A DNA stretch of 64,000 bases from HK1 sp965221725 (GCA_965221725.1 OZ244909.1:3162001-3226000); one strand, 5' to 3'. Shown: positions 28,228-37,464, counted from the stretch's first letter. Numbers and translations: made by a program. Notes: generated from the letters alone by a model not told the origin.

Positions 28228-28718
28228 CCGAGCGGGCGTACGTCGGCGTCGGGAGCAACATCCGGCCCGAGCGGCATGTACCGCAGGCGCTGGCGATGTT
28301 GCGGGCGGAGTTCGGGGATGTCCGCGCTTCGGGCATCTACGAGTGTCCGCCGGTGGGGTTCGAAGGCGAGGCGTTCCACAACCTCGTCGTCTCGTTCGAG
28401 ACCGACGTCGGAGTCGACGATCTGGTCGCTTCGCTGCGCGAGATCGAGGACGCCTGCGGCCGACAGCGCGGCCCTGCGGCCCCGCCCTCGCGCACCCTCG
28501 ATCTCGACCTGCTGCTCTTCGGCGAGATCAGGTTCACCGGCGCCGGCATCGAGTTGCCGCGTGACGACGTGCTCTCGTACGCGTTCGTGCTCGCGCCGCT
28601 CGCCGAGATCGCCCCCACGGTGATGCACCCGGTGGTCCGGCGCACGTTTGCCGAGCTGTGGAGCGAGTTCGAGCCCACCCACGAGATACGCCGCATCGCC
28701 GACCGCGTCGGCCGGTGA
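28224..28718 (+). CDS. folK: Dihydropterin pyrophosphokinase FolK (HPPK)
   Basis: 164 residues. It starts AYVGVGSNIRPERHV, and the diphosphate-binding signature is PSRTLDLDLLLFGE. HPPK pyrophosphorylates 6-hydroxymethyl-dihydropterin before DHPS. Overlap with folB (ATGA) and the folM-like gene nearby make this a small folate locus. Confidence 0.95.
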   Translation: MTERAYVGVGSNIRPERHVPQALAMLRAEFGDVRASGIYECPPVGFEGEAFHNLVVSFETDVGVDDLVASLREIEDACGRQRGPAAPPSRTLDLDLLLFGEIRFTGAGIELPRDDVLSYAFVLAPLAEIAPTVMHPVVRRTFAELWSEFEPTHEIRRIADRVGR

Positions 28719-28735
28719 CGGGAGGGAGGACGGCG

Positions 28736-29278
28736 GTGAATTTCTGCTCCCGGTGCGCGGCTCCGGTGGGGTGGCGCATCCCGCCCGGAGACAATCGCCC
28801 GCGGCATGTCTGCGACGCCTGCGGCACCATCCACTACCAGAATCCGAAGATCGTTGCCGGGTGCGTCATCGAGCACGAAGGGAGAGTTCTGCTCTGTCGG
28901 CGCGCCATCGAGCCGCGGTCCGGGCGGTGGACGCTGCCGGCGGGGTTCATGGAGAACGGCGAGACGATGGAGGAGGCAGCGGTGCGGGAGACGTTCGAGG
29001 AGGCGAACGCCCGGGTGGAGGTCGACGCCCTGTTCGCGGGCCTGGATATCCCCCGGATCAATCAGGTCTACGTGATGTTCCGTGGCCGACTCGCCGGCGG
29101 GTCGTTCTCACCGGGCGCCGAGAGCCTGGACGCTCGCCTGTTCGACGAAGCCGGGATCCCCTGGGAAGAGATCGCGTTCCCGGCCATCACGCGCACGCTG
29201 GAACTCTGGTTCCACGACCGCCGCAACGGCGCATTCGGAACCCACACCGACGTGATCCATCGCCGCGCGGCGTCATGA
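28736..29278 (+). CDS. Nudix hydrolase with N-terminal zinc ribbon
   Basis: 180 residues from a GTG with GGAGGGAGGA upstream. Two Cys pairs (FCSRCAAP and HVCDACGTI) form a Nudix_N_2 zinc ribbon. The Nudix box is GFMENGETMEEAAVRETFEE, with ANA in place of the usual final GU. Members hydrolyse nucleotide diphosphate derivatives such as ADP-ribose or FAD. It follows folK by 17 bases, so a role in pterin diphosphate hydrolysis is conceivable but not shown. Confidence 0.88.
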   Translation: MNFCSRCAAPVGWRIPPGDNRPRHVCDACGTIHYQNPKIVAGCVIEHEGRVLLCRRAIEPRSGRWTLPAGFMENGETMEEAAVRETFEEANARVEVDALFAGLDIPRINQVYVMFRGRLAGGSFSPGAESLDARLFDEAGIPWEEIAFPAITRTLELWFHDRRNGAFGTHTDVIHRRAAS

Positions 29279-29492
29279 GCGGCGGCGAGGGACAGCGGGC
29301 GCCAGCCGGTGTGATGCGTGGGATCGAGGCGCAGATGAAGGCGACGCACCCTTGCCCGTACTCTTCACGAGCGGGCGCCCCGCAGCCGCTGACGCTCGGA
29401 CGGTTGTTCTCCCGTCGCAGCCGAAACCGGGGGTATTTTCGGGCCGGATATGGACGGGCGCACGATTTCCCGCACCTTTCACCGACAGCGGC

Positions 29493-30254
29493 TCAGGGCT
29501 CGACGGTGGCGATTCCCCGGCCGCCGTCCACCGCGATCACCTCTCCGGTCGCGTATGACGCATCGAGGGCGAGCCAGGCGACCGCGTCCGCCACCTCTTC
29601 GGCGGAGCCGGTCCGGCGCAGGGGAACGAGCTGCTCGGCCCGCCGGCGCGCCTGCGCATCGCCGTCGCCTTCGGGCCAGAGCGCAATGCCGGGCGCGACC
29701 GCGTTCACCCGGACTTGCGGCGCAAGCTCCAGCGCCAACGCGCGGGTGAGCATGATCAGGCCAGCTTTCGCCGAGCAGTAGGCGGGATAGCCGGCGACGG
29801 GGTTGCGTCCATGGATATCGGCCAGGTTCACGATCGCGCCGCGGCGGGCGGCGAGGAGCGGCGCCGCGGCCTGGCTTGCGAAGAACGGCGCCTTGAGATT
29901 GGTGCCGATCAGATCGTCGAACTCCGCCTCCGTGGCGGTGTCCATCGGGGTCGGATAGAAGCTCGAAGCGTTGTTGACCAGCACATCGAGGGCTCCGAAC
30001 CGCGTGGTGGCGTGGGCGACGAGCCGCCCGGGGGCCCCTCGGTCGAGGAGGTCGCAGCCGAACGTCGTCACTGTTCCCGGCCGTTCGAGGTTGAGCGCAC
30101 GGGCGAGCGCCTCGGCCTCGTCGCGCGAATTCCGGTAGTGCACCACGACGTCGAGCCCCCGTCCGTGCAGGGCGCGCACGACGGCCGCTCCGATGCGGCG
30201 CGCGGCTCCGGTGACCAGCGCCACCCGGCGTCGGGCGGTGGTGGTGTTGCTCAC
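29493..30254 (-). CDS. SDR-family pteridine/dihydrofolate reductase (FolM-like)
   Basis: 253 residues from a GTG at 30254 with GGAGG upstream. NADPH binding is VALVTGAARRIGAAVVRAL. The catalytic Tyr-Lys pair is in GYPAYCSAKAGLIML, with NNASSFYPTP and NLADIHGRNPVAG before it. TGAARRIG and the later SSFYPTP are like PTR1/FolM, which reduce pterins or dihydrofolate. Being next to folB/folK supports a FolM role (inference). The frame is open further upstream, but those residues are not family-like. Confidence 0.82.
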   Translation of the reverse strand: MSNTTTARRRVALVTGAARRIGAAVVRALHGRGLDVVVHYRNSRDEAEALARALNLERPGTVTTFGCDLLDRGAPGRLVAHATTRFGALDVLVNNASSFYPTPMDTATEAEFDDLIGTNLKAPFFASQAAAPLLAARRGAIVNLADIHGRNPVAGYPAYCSAKAGLIMLTRALALELAPQVRVNAVAPGIALWPEGDGDAQARRRAEQLVPLRRTGSAEEVADAVAWLALDASYATGEVIAVDGGRGIATVEP

Positions 30255-30600
30255 CCGCACCTCCGCGCGGCTCCGCTGGTTCCGGTTGGCGCCGACGCAT
30301 CCGGGTTCGGGCAAGGTGCACGGGATTCCCGCCCGGGTGGCAATGACGTCACCAACGCTTGTTCGTCACTCCCGCCAAAGCGAGAGTTCCGTGATACGGC
30401 GGTCGCATCGCGTCGAAAACACGTTGACCGGACCCGGACGGGCACCGACCTCCGGGCTCGATCACGCCGAGTTCGATCATGCCGGACGCCGCACGCCGCG
30501 CGGCTCATGGGAGGCGCGGGAGTTCCGGGCGGGGTTCGCATGGATTCGGGGTCTCCTCCCGTTCGAGGGGCGCCATGATAACGGACGCGCGCCGGCCGGC
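30255..30600. other. Divergent region between folM-like and midA-like genes
   Basis: About 346 bases with no recognisable gene. GATTCCCGCCCGGGTGGCAAT (30325 region) and CACTCCCGCCAAAGCGAGAG (30367 region) are degenerate versions of the ATTCCCGC...GCGGGAAT palindromes seen before dsrJ. I see no clear promoter. Confidence 0.35.
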
Positions 30601-31827
30601 ATGATGCGGCCGTTGTCGGGGTCCTTGTCCGGGTCGTTGCCCGGGTCTTTGGCTGGGCCGTCGCTCCGTTCTTTGCCCGCACTGTCCGATCTCGACGCCG
30701 CCGAGCGTGCTCACGTCGAACGGATGCATGCCCTCCTCGGAGCCGAGATCGAGGCCGCCGGAGGGGCGATCCCGTTCTCCCGGTACATGGAGACCGTGCT
30801 CCATGCGCCGGGGATCGGCTACTACCGGGCCGGTTGGCGGACATTCGGTGCCGGTGGCGACTTCGTCACCGCCCCCGAGATTTCTCCGCTGTTCGCGAGC
30901 GCCGTGGCGCGTCAGGTCGAGCAGGCTCTGTCGTCGATCGGGGTGAGGGAGGTCATCGAGAGCGGCGCCGGGTCCGGGGTGATGGCGGCGCAGATGCTGC
31001 GTGATCTCTCCCGCGGAGGAGGCGTCCGTTATCGCATCCTGGAGCCGAGCGCTGCGCTTGCGGCCCGGCAGCGGGAGACCATCTCCGCGCGGGCGCCTGA
31101 TGCGCTTGCGAGCGTGAGCTGGCTCGATGCGCTTCCCGAGCCCGGATTCCGCGGCGTGGTGCTGGCCAACGAAGTTGTCGACGCCTTGCCGGTGGAGCGG
31201 TTCCAGGTGACCGCGAACGGGGTCCTCGCGCACGGTGTCGGTTTCGATCACGGTAGACCGGTCTGGCGCCCGCAGCCGGCGGAACCGTGGCTCGCCGAGG
31301 CGGTGGAGTCGCTCCAGCACGAGCTCGGATACCGCTTCCCCGTCGGTTACGTTTCCGAGATCGGGCCGGCGCGGTGCGCCTGGGCGGCGAGCGTGGCGGA
31401 GCGGGTGGAATGCGGCCTCGTGCTCCTGATGGACTACGGCTTCCCCCGCCGCGAGTTCTATCATCCGGATCGTCGCGACGGCACGCTGCGATGCCACTTC
31501 CGGCATCGCCGTCACGACGATCCTCTCGTGCTGTGCGGCTTGCAGGACATCACGGCCCACGTCGACTTCACCGCCCTCGCTCGCGCCAGCGAACTCGAGG
31601 TGGCGGGATTCACCACCCAGGGCGCCTTCCTCCTCGGGTGCGGATTGCTCGATCTGATCGCCGGCATCGACCCGGGCACCCCTGAATTCGTTGCATTGAC
31701 CGCCCGGATCAGGCGAATTACCTTGCCCGGAGAGATGGGGGAGGCCGTGAAGGTCATCGCGCTCGCCCGCGGCATGGAAGTTCAACTCATGGGCTTCTCG
31801 GAGCGGGACCACCGGGCGCGCCTGTGA
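30601..31827 (+). CDS. Class I SAM-dependent methyltransferase (MidA/NDUFAF7 family)
   Basis: 408 residues. Family traits are GGAIPFSRYMETVLHAPGIGYY, FVTAPEISPLFASAVARQ, VIESGAGSGVMAAQML (SAM loop), GVVLANEVVDALPVERF and MDYGFPRREFYHP. The eukaryotic relative dimethylates an arginine of complex I subunit NDUFS2; bacterial targets are not established. The first 30 residues are a low-complexity run (GSLSGSLPGSLAGPSL) encoded by a simple TCGGGTC-type repeat, so the true start may be further in. Next is a repeat and uppP. Confidence 0.88.
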   Translation: MMRPLSGSLSGSLPGSLAGPSLRSLPALSDLDAAERAHVERMHALLGAEIEAAGGAIPFSRYMETVLHAPGIGYYRAGWRTFGAGGDFVTAPEISPLFASAVARQVEQALSSIGVREVIESGAGSGVMAAQMLRDLSRGGGVRYRILEPSAALAARQRETISARAPDALASVSWLDALPEPGFRGVVLANEVVDALPVERFQVTANGVLAHGVGFDHGRPVWRPQPAEPWLAEAVESLQHELGYRFPVGYVSEIGPARCAWAASVAERVECGLVLLMDYGFPRREFYHPDRRDGTLRCHFRHRRHDDPLVLCGLQDITAHVDFTALARASELEVAGFTTQGAFLLGCGLLDLIAGIDPGTPEFVALTARIRRITLPGEMGEAVKVIALARGMEVQLMGFSERDHRARL

Positions 31828-31866
31828 GCGGGGCGCGGCGGGGCGCGATACGGACCGGGGTGACTC

Positions 31867-32006
31867 GCGCGTCCTGACTCGCGTTCGTCTTGCAAAATCA
31901 GTATGAGGCTTGCGCAGCAAGCCGGAGCCTGAACAAGGCTTGCCTCGCAAGCCGATGCTTGACCATCCACGCGCCCTCGCTTCGCGAATCGGTGAAATGT
32001 CCGGGC
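31867..32006. repeat. Family A half-element with nested double hairpin
   Basis: GCGCGTCCTGACTCGCGTTCG and, at the right end, CGCGAATCGGTGAAATGTCC match the right half of family A. The family A sequence is interrupted near 31900-31960 by an insert with two hairpins, GGCTTGCGCAGCAAGCC (31907-31923) and GGCTTGCCTCGCAAGCC (31937-31953). The left half of family A is missing. It separates the midA-like gene and uppP. Confidence 0.6.
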
Positions 32007-32043
32007 TGGTGAGACTGCGCCTCGGACCAGGGAGTCCAGGTCG

Positions 32044-32835
32044 ATGGAGTGGTTGCAGGTCCTTGTCCTCGCCGCCGTCCAGGGTCTGACCGAATTTCTG
32101 CCCGTCTCGAGCTCCGCGCATCTCGTCCTGGTGCCGGTGCTGACGGGATGGCCCGACCAGGGCCTCGCCTTCGACGTGGCGGTCCACGTCGGCTCTCTCG
32201 CCGCGGTGCTGATCTACTTCCGCCGGGACTTCCTGGCGATGCTGCGCGAAGGGCTACGTGGACCCCGGGAGCCCGGCGGACGGGTACGCCGCGGGTGGCT
32301 GGTGGTGATCGCGACCGTTCCCGTGGGGGCGGCGGGGCTTGCCGTCGACGCGAATCTGGCCGAGCCGCTGCGCGACCCCCTCGTCATCGCCGTCGCCACC
32401 ATCGGCTTCGGCCTCGCGCTGCTGTATGCGGCCGGAGCGGCCGCGAAGGACCGCGGGATCGACTCCATCGGCGTCCGCGACGCGATCGTGATCGGCTGCG
32501 CCCAGGCCATCGCCCTCGTCCCCGGCACCTCCCGCGCCGGAATCACGATGACCGCCGGCCTGCTCGTCGGCCTCACGCCGGCCGCCTCGGCCCGGTTCTC
32601 CTTCCTGCTGTCGGCTCCGGTGATCCTGATGGCGGGGGCCTGGAAGGCGTTCCAGCTCGCCGCCGGCGCGGGCCACGTGGACTGGCCCGCGCTCGCCGCC
32701 GGGGCGCTCGTCGCCGCGCTCTGCGCCTATGTCTGCATCCACGCCTTCCTGCGCTTCATCGCCCGGATCGGCTTCGCGCCGTTCGTCGCCTACCGGCTGG
32801 TGCTCGGCACGGTGCTGCTCTGGGTCTTCGCGTGA
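32044..32835 (+). CDS. uppP: Undecaprenyl-diphosphatase UppP/BacA
   Basis: 263 residues, eight hydrophobic segments. Active-site motifs are QGLTEFLPVSSSAH (residues 14-27) and ALVPGTSRAGITMTAGL (about 158-174). It removes the terminal phosphate of undecaprenyl diphosphate at the membrane to recycle the carrier for peptidoglycan and other envelope polymers. Confidence 0.96.
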   Translation: MEWLQVLVLAAVQGLTEFLPVSSSAHLVLVPVLTGWPDQGLAFDVAVHVGSLAAVLIYFRRDFLAMLREGLRGPREPGGRVRRGWLVVIATVPVGAAGLAVDANLAEPLRDPLVIAVATIGFGLALLYAAGAAAKDRGIDSIGVRDAIVIGCAQAIALVPGTSRAGITMTAGLLVGLTPAASARFSFLLSAPVILMAGAWKAFQLAAGAGHVDWPALAAGALVAALCAYVCIHAFLRFIARIGFAPFVAYRLVLGTVLLWVFA

Positions 32836-33015
32836 TACGGGGCGGGGAAACATCGCTCGCAGAGGAGCGAAGCGAGGTGGTGCCATCGGGCAATGCTGAT
32901 TCGACAGTCTTTCGGCCTTCGGAGCGCCTGGCCGGGCCGATGTGGAGCGCAGGTTCCGGTCTGGTGTGAATTACTGACCGACCGGCCGGCCGGCCGGCGC
33001 GGACGATCGATCCCG

Positions 33016-33981
33016 TCAGTCGCGGTGCGCCGCGGATGCCCGCAGCCGCCCCAGCGAGGAGTTGCGCTCGCGCTTCCCGAGATACCCGGGAACGATGCTT
33101 TCGACGCTGCGCGCGGTGATCCCGAGCTGCCCCAGGCCGTCGCTCGCGCAGATGTTGTCGAGCTTCGTCGAGAGGTAGTTGTCGGTGCTGAACGGCTTGC
33201 CGGGGACAAGTTCGAGCACCCGCCCCTGGAGTTGCGAGAGTCGGTCGTCGAGCCCCACGATCAGCCGCCGCCGGCCGGTGATCCGGGCGGTGTAGGCGAC
33301 GAGTTCACGCATCGTGTAGATGCGCGGTCCGCACAGCTCGTAGCGCCGGTTCGCGGTCGAATCGTCGCCGAGCGCGGTGAGGAACGCCCGGACCACGTCG
33401 CCGATGTACACCGGCGCGAACCGCGCCTCCGGGCAGGCGAGCGGGAACACGAACGGCGAGAGTGCGAGCAGGCCTGCGAACCGGTTGAAGAAGTTGTCAC
33501 CGGGCCCGAAGATGATGCTCGGGCGGAAGCTCGTGACCGCGATACCCTCGCGCTCTGCCGCGTGCGCCGCCTGTTCGCCGCTGAACTTGGAGCGCAGGTA
33601 CTCGCTGGGCGCATCGGCGCCGACGCCGAGCGCGCTCATGTGCAGGATGCGGCGCACGCGGCGGCGTCGACACGCCTCGACGAGCTTGCCGGGAAGCTCC
33701 GCGTGCACGTCCCGGAAGCGCTGGCCGGAGCCCGGGTGCTCGTTCAGGATGCCGGTGAGGTTGATCACCGCGTCGCAGCCCGAGAGATGGGCGTCGAGGT
33801 TCGATGCCCGGTGGACGTTCGTCTCGACGACCTCGCACGTCGGCATCACCAGCAGGGGCCGTGCGCGGCTCCGCCGCCGGGTGAGGACGCGGGTCGCGTA
33901 CCCTTCGCGGGTGAGCGCGGCCACGAGGTGGCGGCCGACGAATCCCGAGCCGCCGAGAAGTGCGATCCGTTTCGTCACCAT
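33016..33981 (-). CDS. NDUFA9-like NAD(P)-binding epimerase-family protein
   Basis: 321 residues from an ATG at 33981. Rossmann motif IALLGGSGFVGRHLVAAL, then VINLTGILNE, HMSALGVGADAPSEYLRSK and FRPSIIFGPGDNFFNRFA. These are the marks of the atypical SDR family of the complex I 39-kDa subunit. The usual SDR Tyr-x-x-x-Lys appears as YLRSK. Bacterial members bind NAD(P)H; their role is not known. The reading frame extends upstream but is not family-like there. Confidence 0.85.
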   Translation of the reverse strand: MVTKRIALLGGSGFVGRHLVAALTREGYATRVLTRRRSRARPLLVMPTCEVVETNVHRASNLDAHLSGCDAVINLTGILNEHPGSGQRFRDVHAELPGKLVEACRRRRVRRILHMSALGVGADAPSEYLRSKFSGEQAAHAAEREGIAVTSFRPSIIFGPGDNFFNRFAGLLALSPFVFPLACPEARFAPVYIGDVVRAFLTALGDDSTANRRYELCGPRIYTMRELVAYTARITGRRRLIVGLDDRLSQLQGRVLELVPGKPFSTDNYLSTKLDNICASDGLGQLGITARSVESIVPGYLGKRERNSSLGRLRASAAHRD

Positions 33982-34406
33982 GTTCGTGAGTCGGAGGAGG
34001 AGGGGAGCCGAGCGCGTAGTTTCGCGGCCACCCGCCGAGCCGGTCAAGGCGCCGACGGGAACCGACGGGAACCAGGCCAAGATCGTTTTATTGGTGCCGC
34101 GCAACCAAGGTGCCGGGGCATATCCGCGCCGCTTCGACCGAACGGCGCAGGAACGCATGGGCGAGAGAGCCCGCCTCCCGCGTCGGATGCTCGCGGACCT
34201 CGCGGCCCGGATCGTCGAGCGTGCATACGAGCCGATGCGGCTGGAACTCGCCCACCTCACCCGCGCCGCCCCCCGCCGGGCGGCCCGCGGTCCGCGAGCG
34301 CGGGAACGGCGGCACGATTCGTGTATCATCGCCGCCCCTCGCGGTTGCAGTCCGACCGCACGCCTCGCGCCGCACCCCATCCCCTCCACCCCTTGGATCC
34401 CCCGGT
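33982..34406. other. Divergent region before hisI, no gene recognised
   Basis: About 425 bases. A frame from 34158 encodes MGERARLPRRMLADLAARIV and more Arg/Ala-rich residues but has no recognised family. I treat it as non-coding. TATCAT at 34324 resembles a -10 box but lacks a good -35. Confidence 0.35.
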
Positions 34407-34811
34407 ATGGATCGCCCGGTGAAGACCTCCTGGCTTGACGAAGTGCGCTGGAACGAGCAGGGCCTGGTGCCTTGCGTGGTGGAGGATATGCACTCCGGGC
34501 GACCCCTGATGATGGCGTGGATGAATCGCGAGGCGTTGGAGCGCACGGCGCACGAAGGACGGGCGGTGTACTGGTCGCGTTCGCGGCGCTGTCTGTGGCG
34601 CAAGGGCGAACAGTCCGGCCATGAGCAGGTGGTGCGCGAGATCCGCCTCGACTGCGATGCGGACACGGTAGCGCTCGTGGTCGAGCAGGTGGGGGGCATC
34701 GCCTGTCACACCGGGCGCGAGCGGTGCTTCTTCCGGCGCCTCGAAGACGGGCGCTGGGTCGACGTGGAACCGGTGCTGAAGTCGCCGGAGCAGATCTACG
34801 GCAGGGGTTGA
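34407..34811 (+). CDS. hisI: Phosphoribosyl-AMP cyclohydrolase HisI
   Basis: 134 residues. Substrate/metal region: MMAWMNREALERTAHEGRAVY, then VRLDCDADTVAL-type RLDCDADT and QVGGIACHTGRERCFF, whose Cys and Asp residues bind zinc and magnesium. It opens the adenine ring of PR-AMP in histidine synthesis. hisE follows after 3 bases and the tat genes come next, an arrangement common in Gamma- and Betaproteobacteria. The other his genes are outside the window. Confidence 0.96.
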   Translation: MDRPVKTSWLDEVRWNEQGLVPCVVEDMHSGRPLMMAWMNREALERTAHEGRAVYWSRSRRCLWRKGEQSGHEQVVREIRLDCDADTVALVVEQVGGIACHTGRERCFFRRLEDGRWVDVEPVLKSPEQIYGRG

Positions 34812-34814
34812 GCG

Positions 34815-35135
34815 ATGGATGAGGTGCTCAAGGACCTCGCGGCGGTGATCGAGGCGCGCAAGGATGTTCCGGCCGCCGAGTCCTATGTCGCGTCACTGTA
34901 TGCGGGCGGAGTGGACGCGATTCTGAAGAAGGTGGGGGAGGAGGCGGTCGAGGTGGTCATCGCCGGCAAGGGGGATGACCGTGACGCGCTCGTGCATGAA
35001 GTCGCGGACCTGTGGTTCCATTGCCTGGTATTGCTCGCGGCGCGCGGTTCGCACCCGGAGGCGGTCACCAGCGTTCTGGCCCGGCGGTTCGGGATTTCCG
35101 GCCACGCGGAGAAGGCCCGGCGCGGGGGATCGTGA
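34815..35135 (+). CDS. hisE: Phosphoribosyl-ATP pyrophosphatase HisE
   Basis: 106 residues of MazG-like fold: VIEARKDVPAAESYVASLYAGG, then KKVGEEAVEVVIAGK and HEVADLWFHCLVLLAARG with the conserved Glu and Asp that bind Mg. It converts phosphoribosyl-ATP to phosphoribosyl-AMP. Coupled with hisI. Confidence 0.95.
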   Translation: MDEVLKDLAAVIEARKDVPAAESYVASLYAGGVDAILKKVGEEAVEVVIAGKGDDRDALVHEVADLWFHCLVLLAARGSHPEAVTSVLARRFGISGHAEKARRGGS

Positions 35136-35421
35136 CGAGCTCGCCCCCGGCCTGCCCGGCTCGGTCCGGCGCGCGCGAGGGCGTCCGCACGCAGGCGAAT
35201 CGCAGGGTCTCCGGCGAAGGTTGGTGGCGTCCCGCGCCGGCTTCGCCGGTTCCGGCCCCGACCGGGGGTGATCACCACCGGCCATCCGCCGTTTCGCCGG
35301 CTCGATCGGGGGTCGGTCGGGAATGCCGGAGTGGGGGGCGGGCGGGATTTGCGCTAAAGTCGCCGGCGGAACCGGGCCGGCAGGTCCGGAGGCATCCGGA
35401 AGAAGGCCCAGGAGAAGGCGT

Positions 35422-35658
35422 ATGGGAATCAGCATCTGGCAGCTCTTGATCGTGCTGGTCATCGTGCTGCTGCTCTTCGGTACGAAGAAGCTGCGCAACA
35501 TGGGCGGCGATCTCGGCACCGCGATCCGCAACTTCAAGGGCGCGGTGAAAGAAGGTGGCGACGAGGCGAAGGATGCGGAGGCGGCCCGTATCGAGAACGG
35601 CGAGGAGCCGGCTCCGGATGCCGCGAGGATGTCTGCGAAGGAGCGTGAGAGCGCTTGA
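35422..35658 (+). CDS. tatA: Sec-independent protein translocase subunit TatA
   Basis: 78 residues: a short periplasmic start, one membrane helix (WQLLIVLVIVLLLFGTKKL) with the FGTKKLRNMGGDLG amphipathic hinge, and a charged tail. The homo-oligomer forms the Tat pore. It heads tatABC. The ATG at 35422 is preceded by GGAGAAGG. Confidence 0.94.
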   Translation: MGISIWQLLIVLVIVLLLFGTKKLRNMGGDLGTAIRNFKGAVKEGGDEAKDAEAARIENGEEPAPDAARMSAKERESA

Positions 35659-35829
35659 CGCACGGCTCGTCCCGGCCTTCGGCCCCGCCCCTTCTCCGCA
35701 GGTGGATGGGGGTTCGGCTCGAACCCCGGCGCCGTATCCCGCCCGGCGCGCCCCCGGGCTCCCTGCTGCACCGGACCGGCATGCGCCACGCGTGACGGGC
35801 CGGCTTGATACGCGCCCGGACCGATCTTC

Positions 35830-36519
35830 ATGTTCGACGTAGGATTCCAGGAAATCACCCTGATCGGCCTGATCGCGCTGATCGTGGTCGGCCCCGAGCG
35901 GCTGCCCAGGATGGCGCGCACCCTCGGGCTGTGGACGGGCAAGATTCGCTTCTACGTAAATCAGATCAAGAGCGACATCGATCGCGAGGTGCGGGCGCAG
36001 GAACTCAGGGAGATGCTCGACAAGCCGGCGCGCGAGCTTGACGATCTGAAGAGCGTTGCCGAAGAGACGAAGGGCACGCTCGACCGGGCCAGGGGGGTGC
36101 TCGGAGAGGCGAAGGCTTCGTTCGACGGGGCAGTGGCCGGAGTCTCGACGGCCAGCGAGCCGGCCGCCGGATCGATTTTCCCCACCGAGCTGCCGGGCCC
36201 CGGGCCGGCGCGATCGGAATCGTCGGAGACGCCGACCGCGCCCTCCGCAGAGGTGGCTCCGTCGCCGTCGGACTCGCCGGAGATCCCCTCCGCACCTTCC
36301 ACGGGAGCGGCCTTGCCGCCGTCCGCTTCGCCGGAGACGACCCCCCCGCTTTCTGCGCAGACGGCTTCACCACCGTCCCACTCACCGCAGACGGCATGCG
36401 CGCCTTCCTCGGAAACGGCTCCGGTGACCGCAGACTCCGAATCCACGTCCCGGCCGGAGCCCGCCTCCGTCGCAACGCAGGCCCGCGAGAGCGATGAACG
36501 AGCGCGCGAAAGACACTGA
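35830..36519 (+). CDS. tatB: Sec-independent protein translocase subunit TatB
   Basis: 229 residues, longer than the usual 100-170. MFDVGFQEITLIGLIALIVV with the GPERLPRMARTLGLW hinge is typical TatB, followed by an amphipathic helix to residue 100. The rest is a Pro/Ser/Thr/Ala-rich tail containing 18-residue tandem repeats (DNA units of 54 bp from 36238). With TatC it recognises twin-arginine signals. Its 3' end overlaps the start of tatC by 26 bases. Confidence 0.92.
   Translation: MFDVGFQEITLIGLIALIVVGPERLPRMARTLGLWTGKIRFYVNQIKSDIDREVRAQELREMLDKPARELDDLKSVAEETKGTLDRARGVLGEAKASFDGAVAGVSTASEPAAGSIFPTELPGPGPARSESSETPTAPSAEVAPSPSDSPEIPSAPSTGAALPPSASPETTPPLSAQTASPPSHSPQTACAPSSETAPVTADSESTSRPEPASVATQARESDERARERH
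36238..36429 (+). repeat. 54-bp tandem repeats in tatB
   Basis: Three consecutive 54-bp units (36238-36291, 36292-36345, 36346-36399) and a partial fourth encode APSAEVAPSPSDSPEIPS, APSTGAALPPSASPETTP, PLSAQTASPPSHSPQTAC and APSSETAPVT. The repeat register is exact although the units have diverged. Confidence 0.7.
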
Positions 36520-37288
36520 CCCGGGGGGTGCGGCGGACTCCCAGGCCGAGATGACGTTCGTGGAGCATCTCGTGGAGCTCCGCAACCGACTGCTCCGCGT
36601 GGTGATCGTGGTCGCCGTCCTCCTGCTGTGCATGATGCCCTTCGCGAACGACCTCTACGCGTTGCTCGCGGCGCCGCTGCTGGCCCAGATGCAGATGGGC
36701 GGGAGCATGATCGCCACCCAGGTGGCGTCGCCGTTCCTCACTCCGTTCAAGCTCGCCCTGGTGGCGGCGATTCTGGTCGGGATGCCCTACATCCTGTACC
36801 AGTTCTGGGCCTTCGTCGCGCCGGGGCTCTACCGCAACGAGAAGCGGCTCGTCTTTCCGCTGATGGTCTCGAGCTCGTTCCTGTTCTACCTCGGGATGGC
36901 GTTCGCCTACTTCGTCGTGTTTCCGCTGATGTTCGCGTTTTTCCAGGCGGTGGCGCCGGAGGGCGTGGAGATCATGACCGACATCAGCGCCTACCTCGAC
37001 TTCGTGCTCAAGATCTTCTTCGCGTTCGGGCTGGCGTTCGAGGTGCCGATCGCGACGGTGGTGCTGGTGTGGACCGGGTTCACCACGCCGGAGGCCCTGA
37101 AGCAGAAGCGGCCCTACATCATCGTCGGCGCCTTCGTGGTCGGCATGCTGCTCACCCCTCCGGACATCATCTCGCAGACGCTCCTCGCGCTGCCGGTCTG
37201 GGCCTTGTTCGAGCTGGGGCTGGTCTTCGCGAAGCTCTACGCGCGCCGCGCCCCGGACGAGAGTGCGAGCGGCGCACGCGCCGGCTGA
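36494..37288 (+). CDS. tatC: Sec-independent protein translocase subunit TatC
   Basis: 264 residues, six membrane helices. EMTFVEHLVELRNRLLR near the start contains the conserved Glu of the signal-peptide site. ASPFLTPFKLALVAAILVGMP, YQFWAFVAPGLYRNEKR and FGLAFEVPIATVVLV are TatC hallmarks. With TatB it forms the receptor for twin-arginine proteins such as DsrO encoded near 51.1 kb. Confidence 0.96.
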   Translation: MNERAKDTDPGGAADSQAEMTFVEHLVELRNRLLRVVIVVAVLLLCMMPFANDLYALLAAPLLAQMQMGGSMIATQVASPFLTPFKLALVAAILVGMPYILYQFWAFVAPGLYRNEKRLVFPLMVSSSFLFYLGMAFAYFVVFPLMFAFFQAVAPEGVEIMTDISAYLDFVLKIFFAFGLAFEVPIATVVLVWTGFTTPEALKQKRPYIIVGAFVVGMLLTPPDIISQTLLALPVWALFELGLVFAKLYARRAPDESASGARAG

Positions 37289-37464
37289 CATCATTTCGTG
37301 ACCTGACCCGCAATGCGGGATAGACTGCGCGCGGTCCCGGGCTGGCGGCGCGCGCGGAAGTCCGGGGTCGCGTCAGACGACGATGCGGCACCCGTTGCGG
37401 ACGGTGCGATGACCGGCGGGTGACCGAAGGGGTTGGCGCGGCATCGCAGGCACAGGGGGATTCC

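Noticed and set aside
31867..32006. Insertion sequence or prophage attachment scar
   Set aside because: No transposase, integrase or tRNA is present in the window; the repeats are short non-coding elements.
34158..34345. Small gene before hisI starting MGERARLPRR
   Set aside because: No recognised family, no good ribosome-binding site, Arg/Ala bias of a random high-GC frame.
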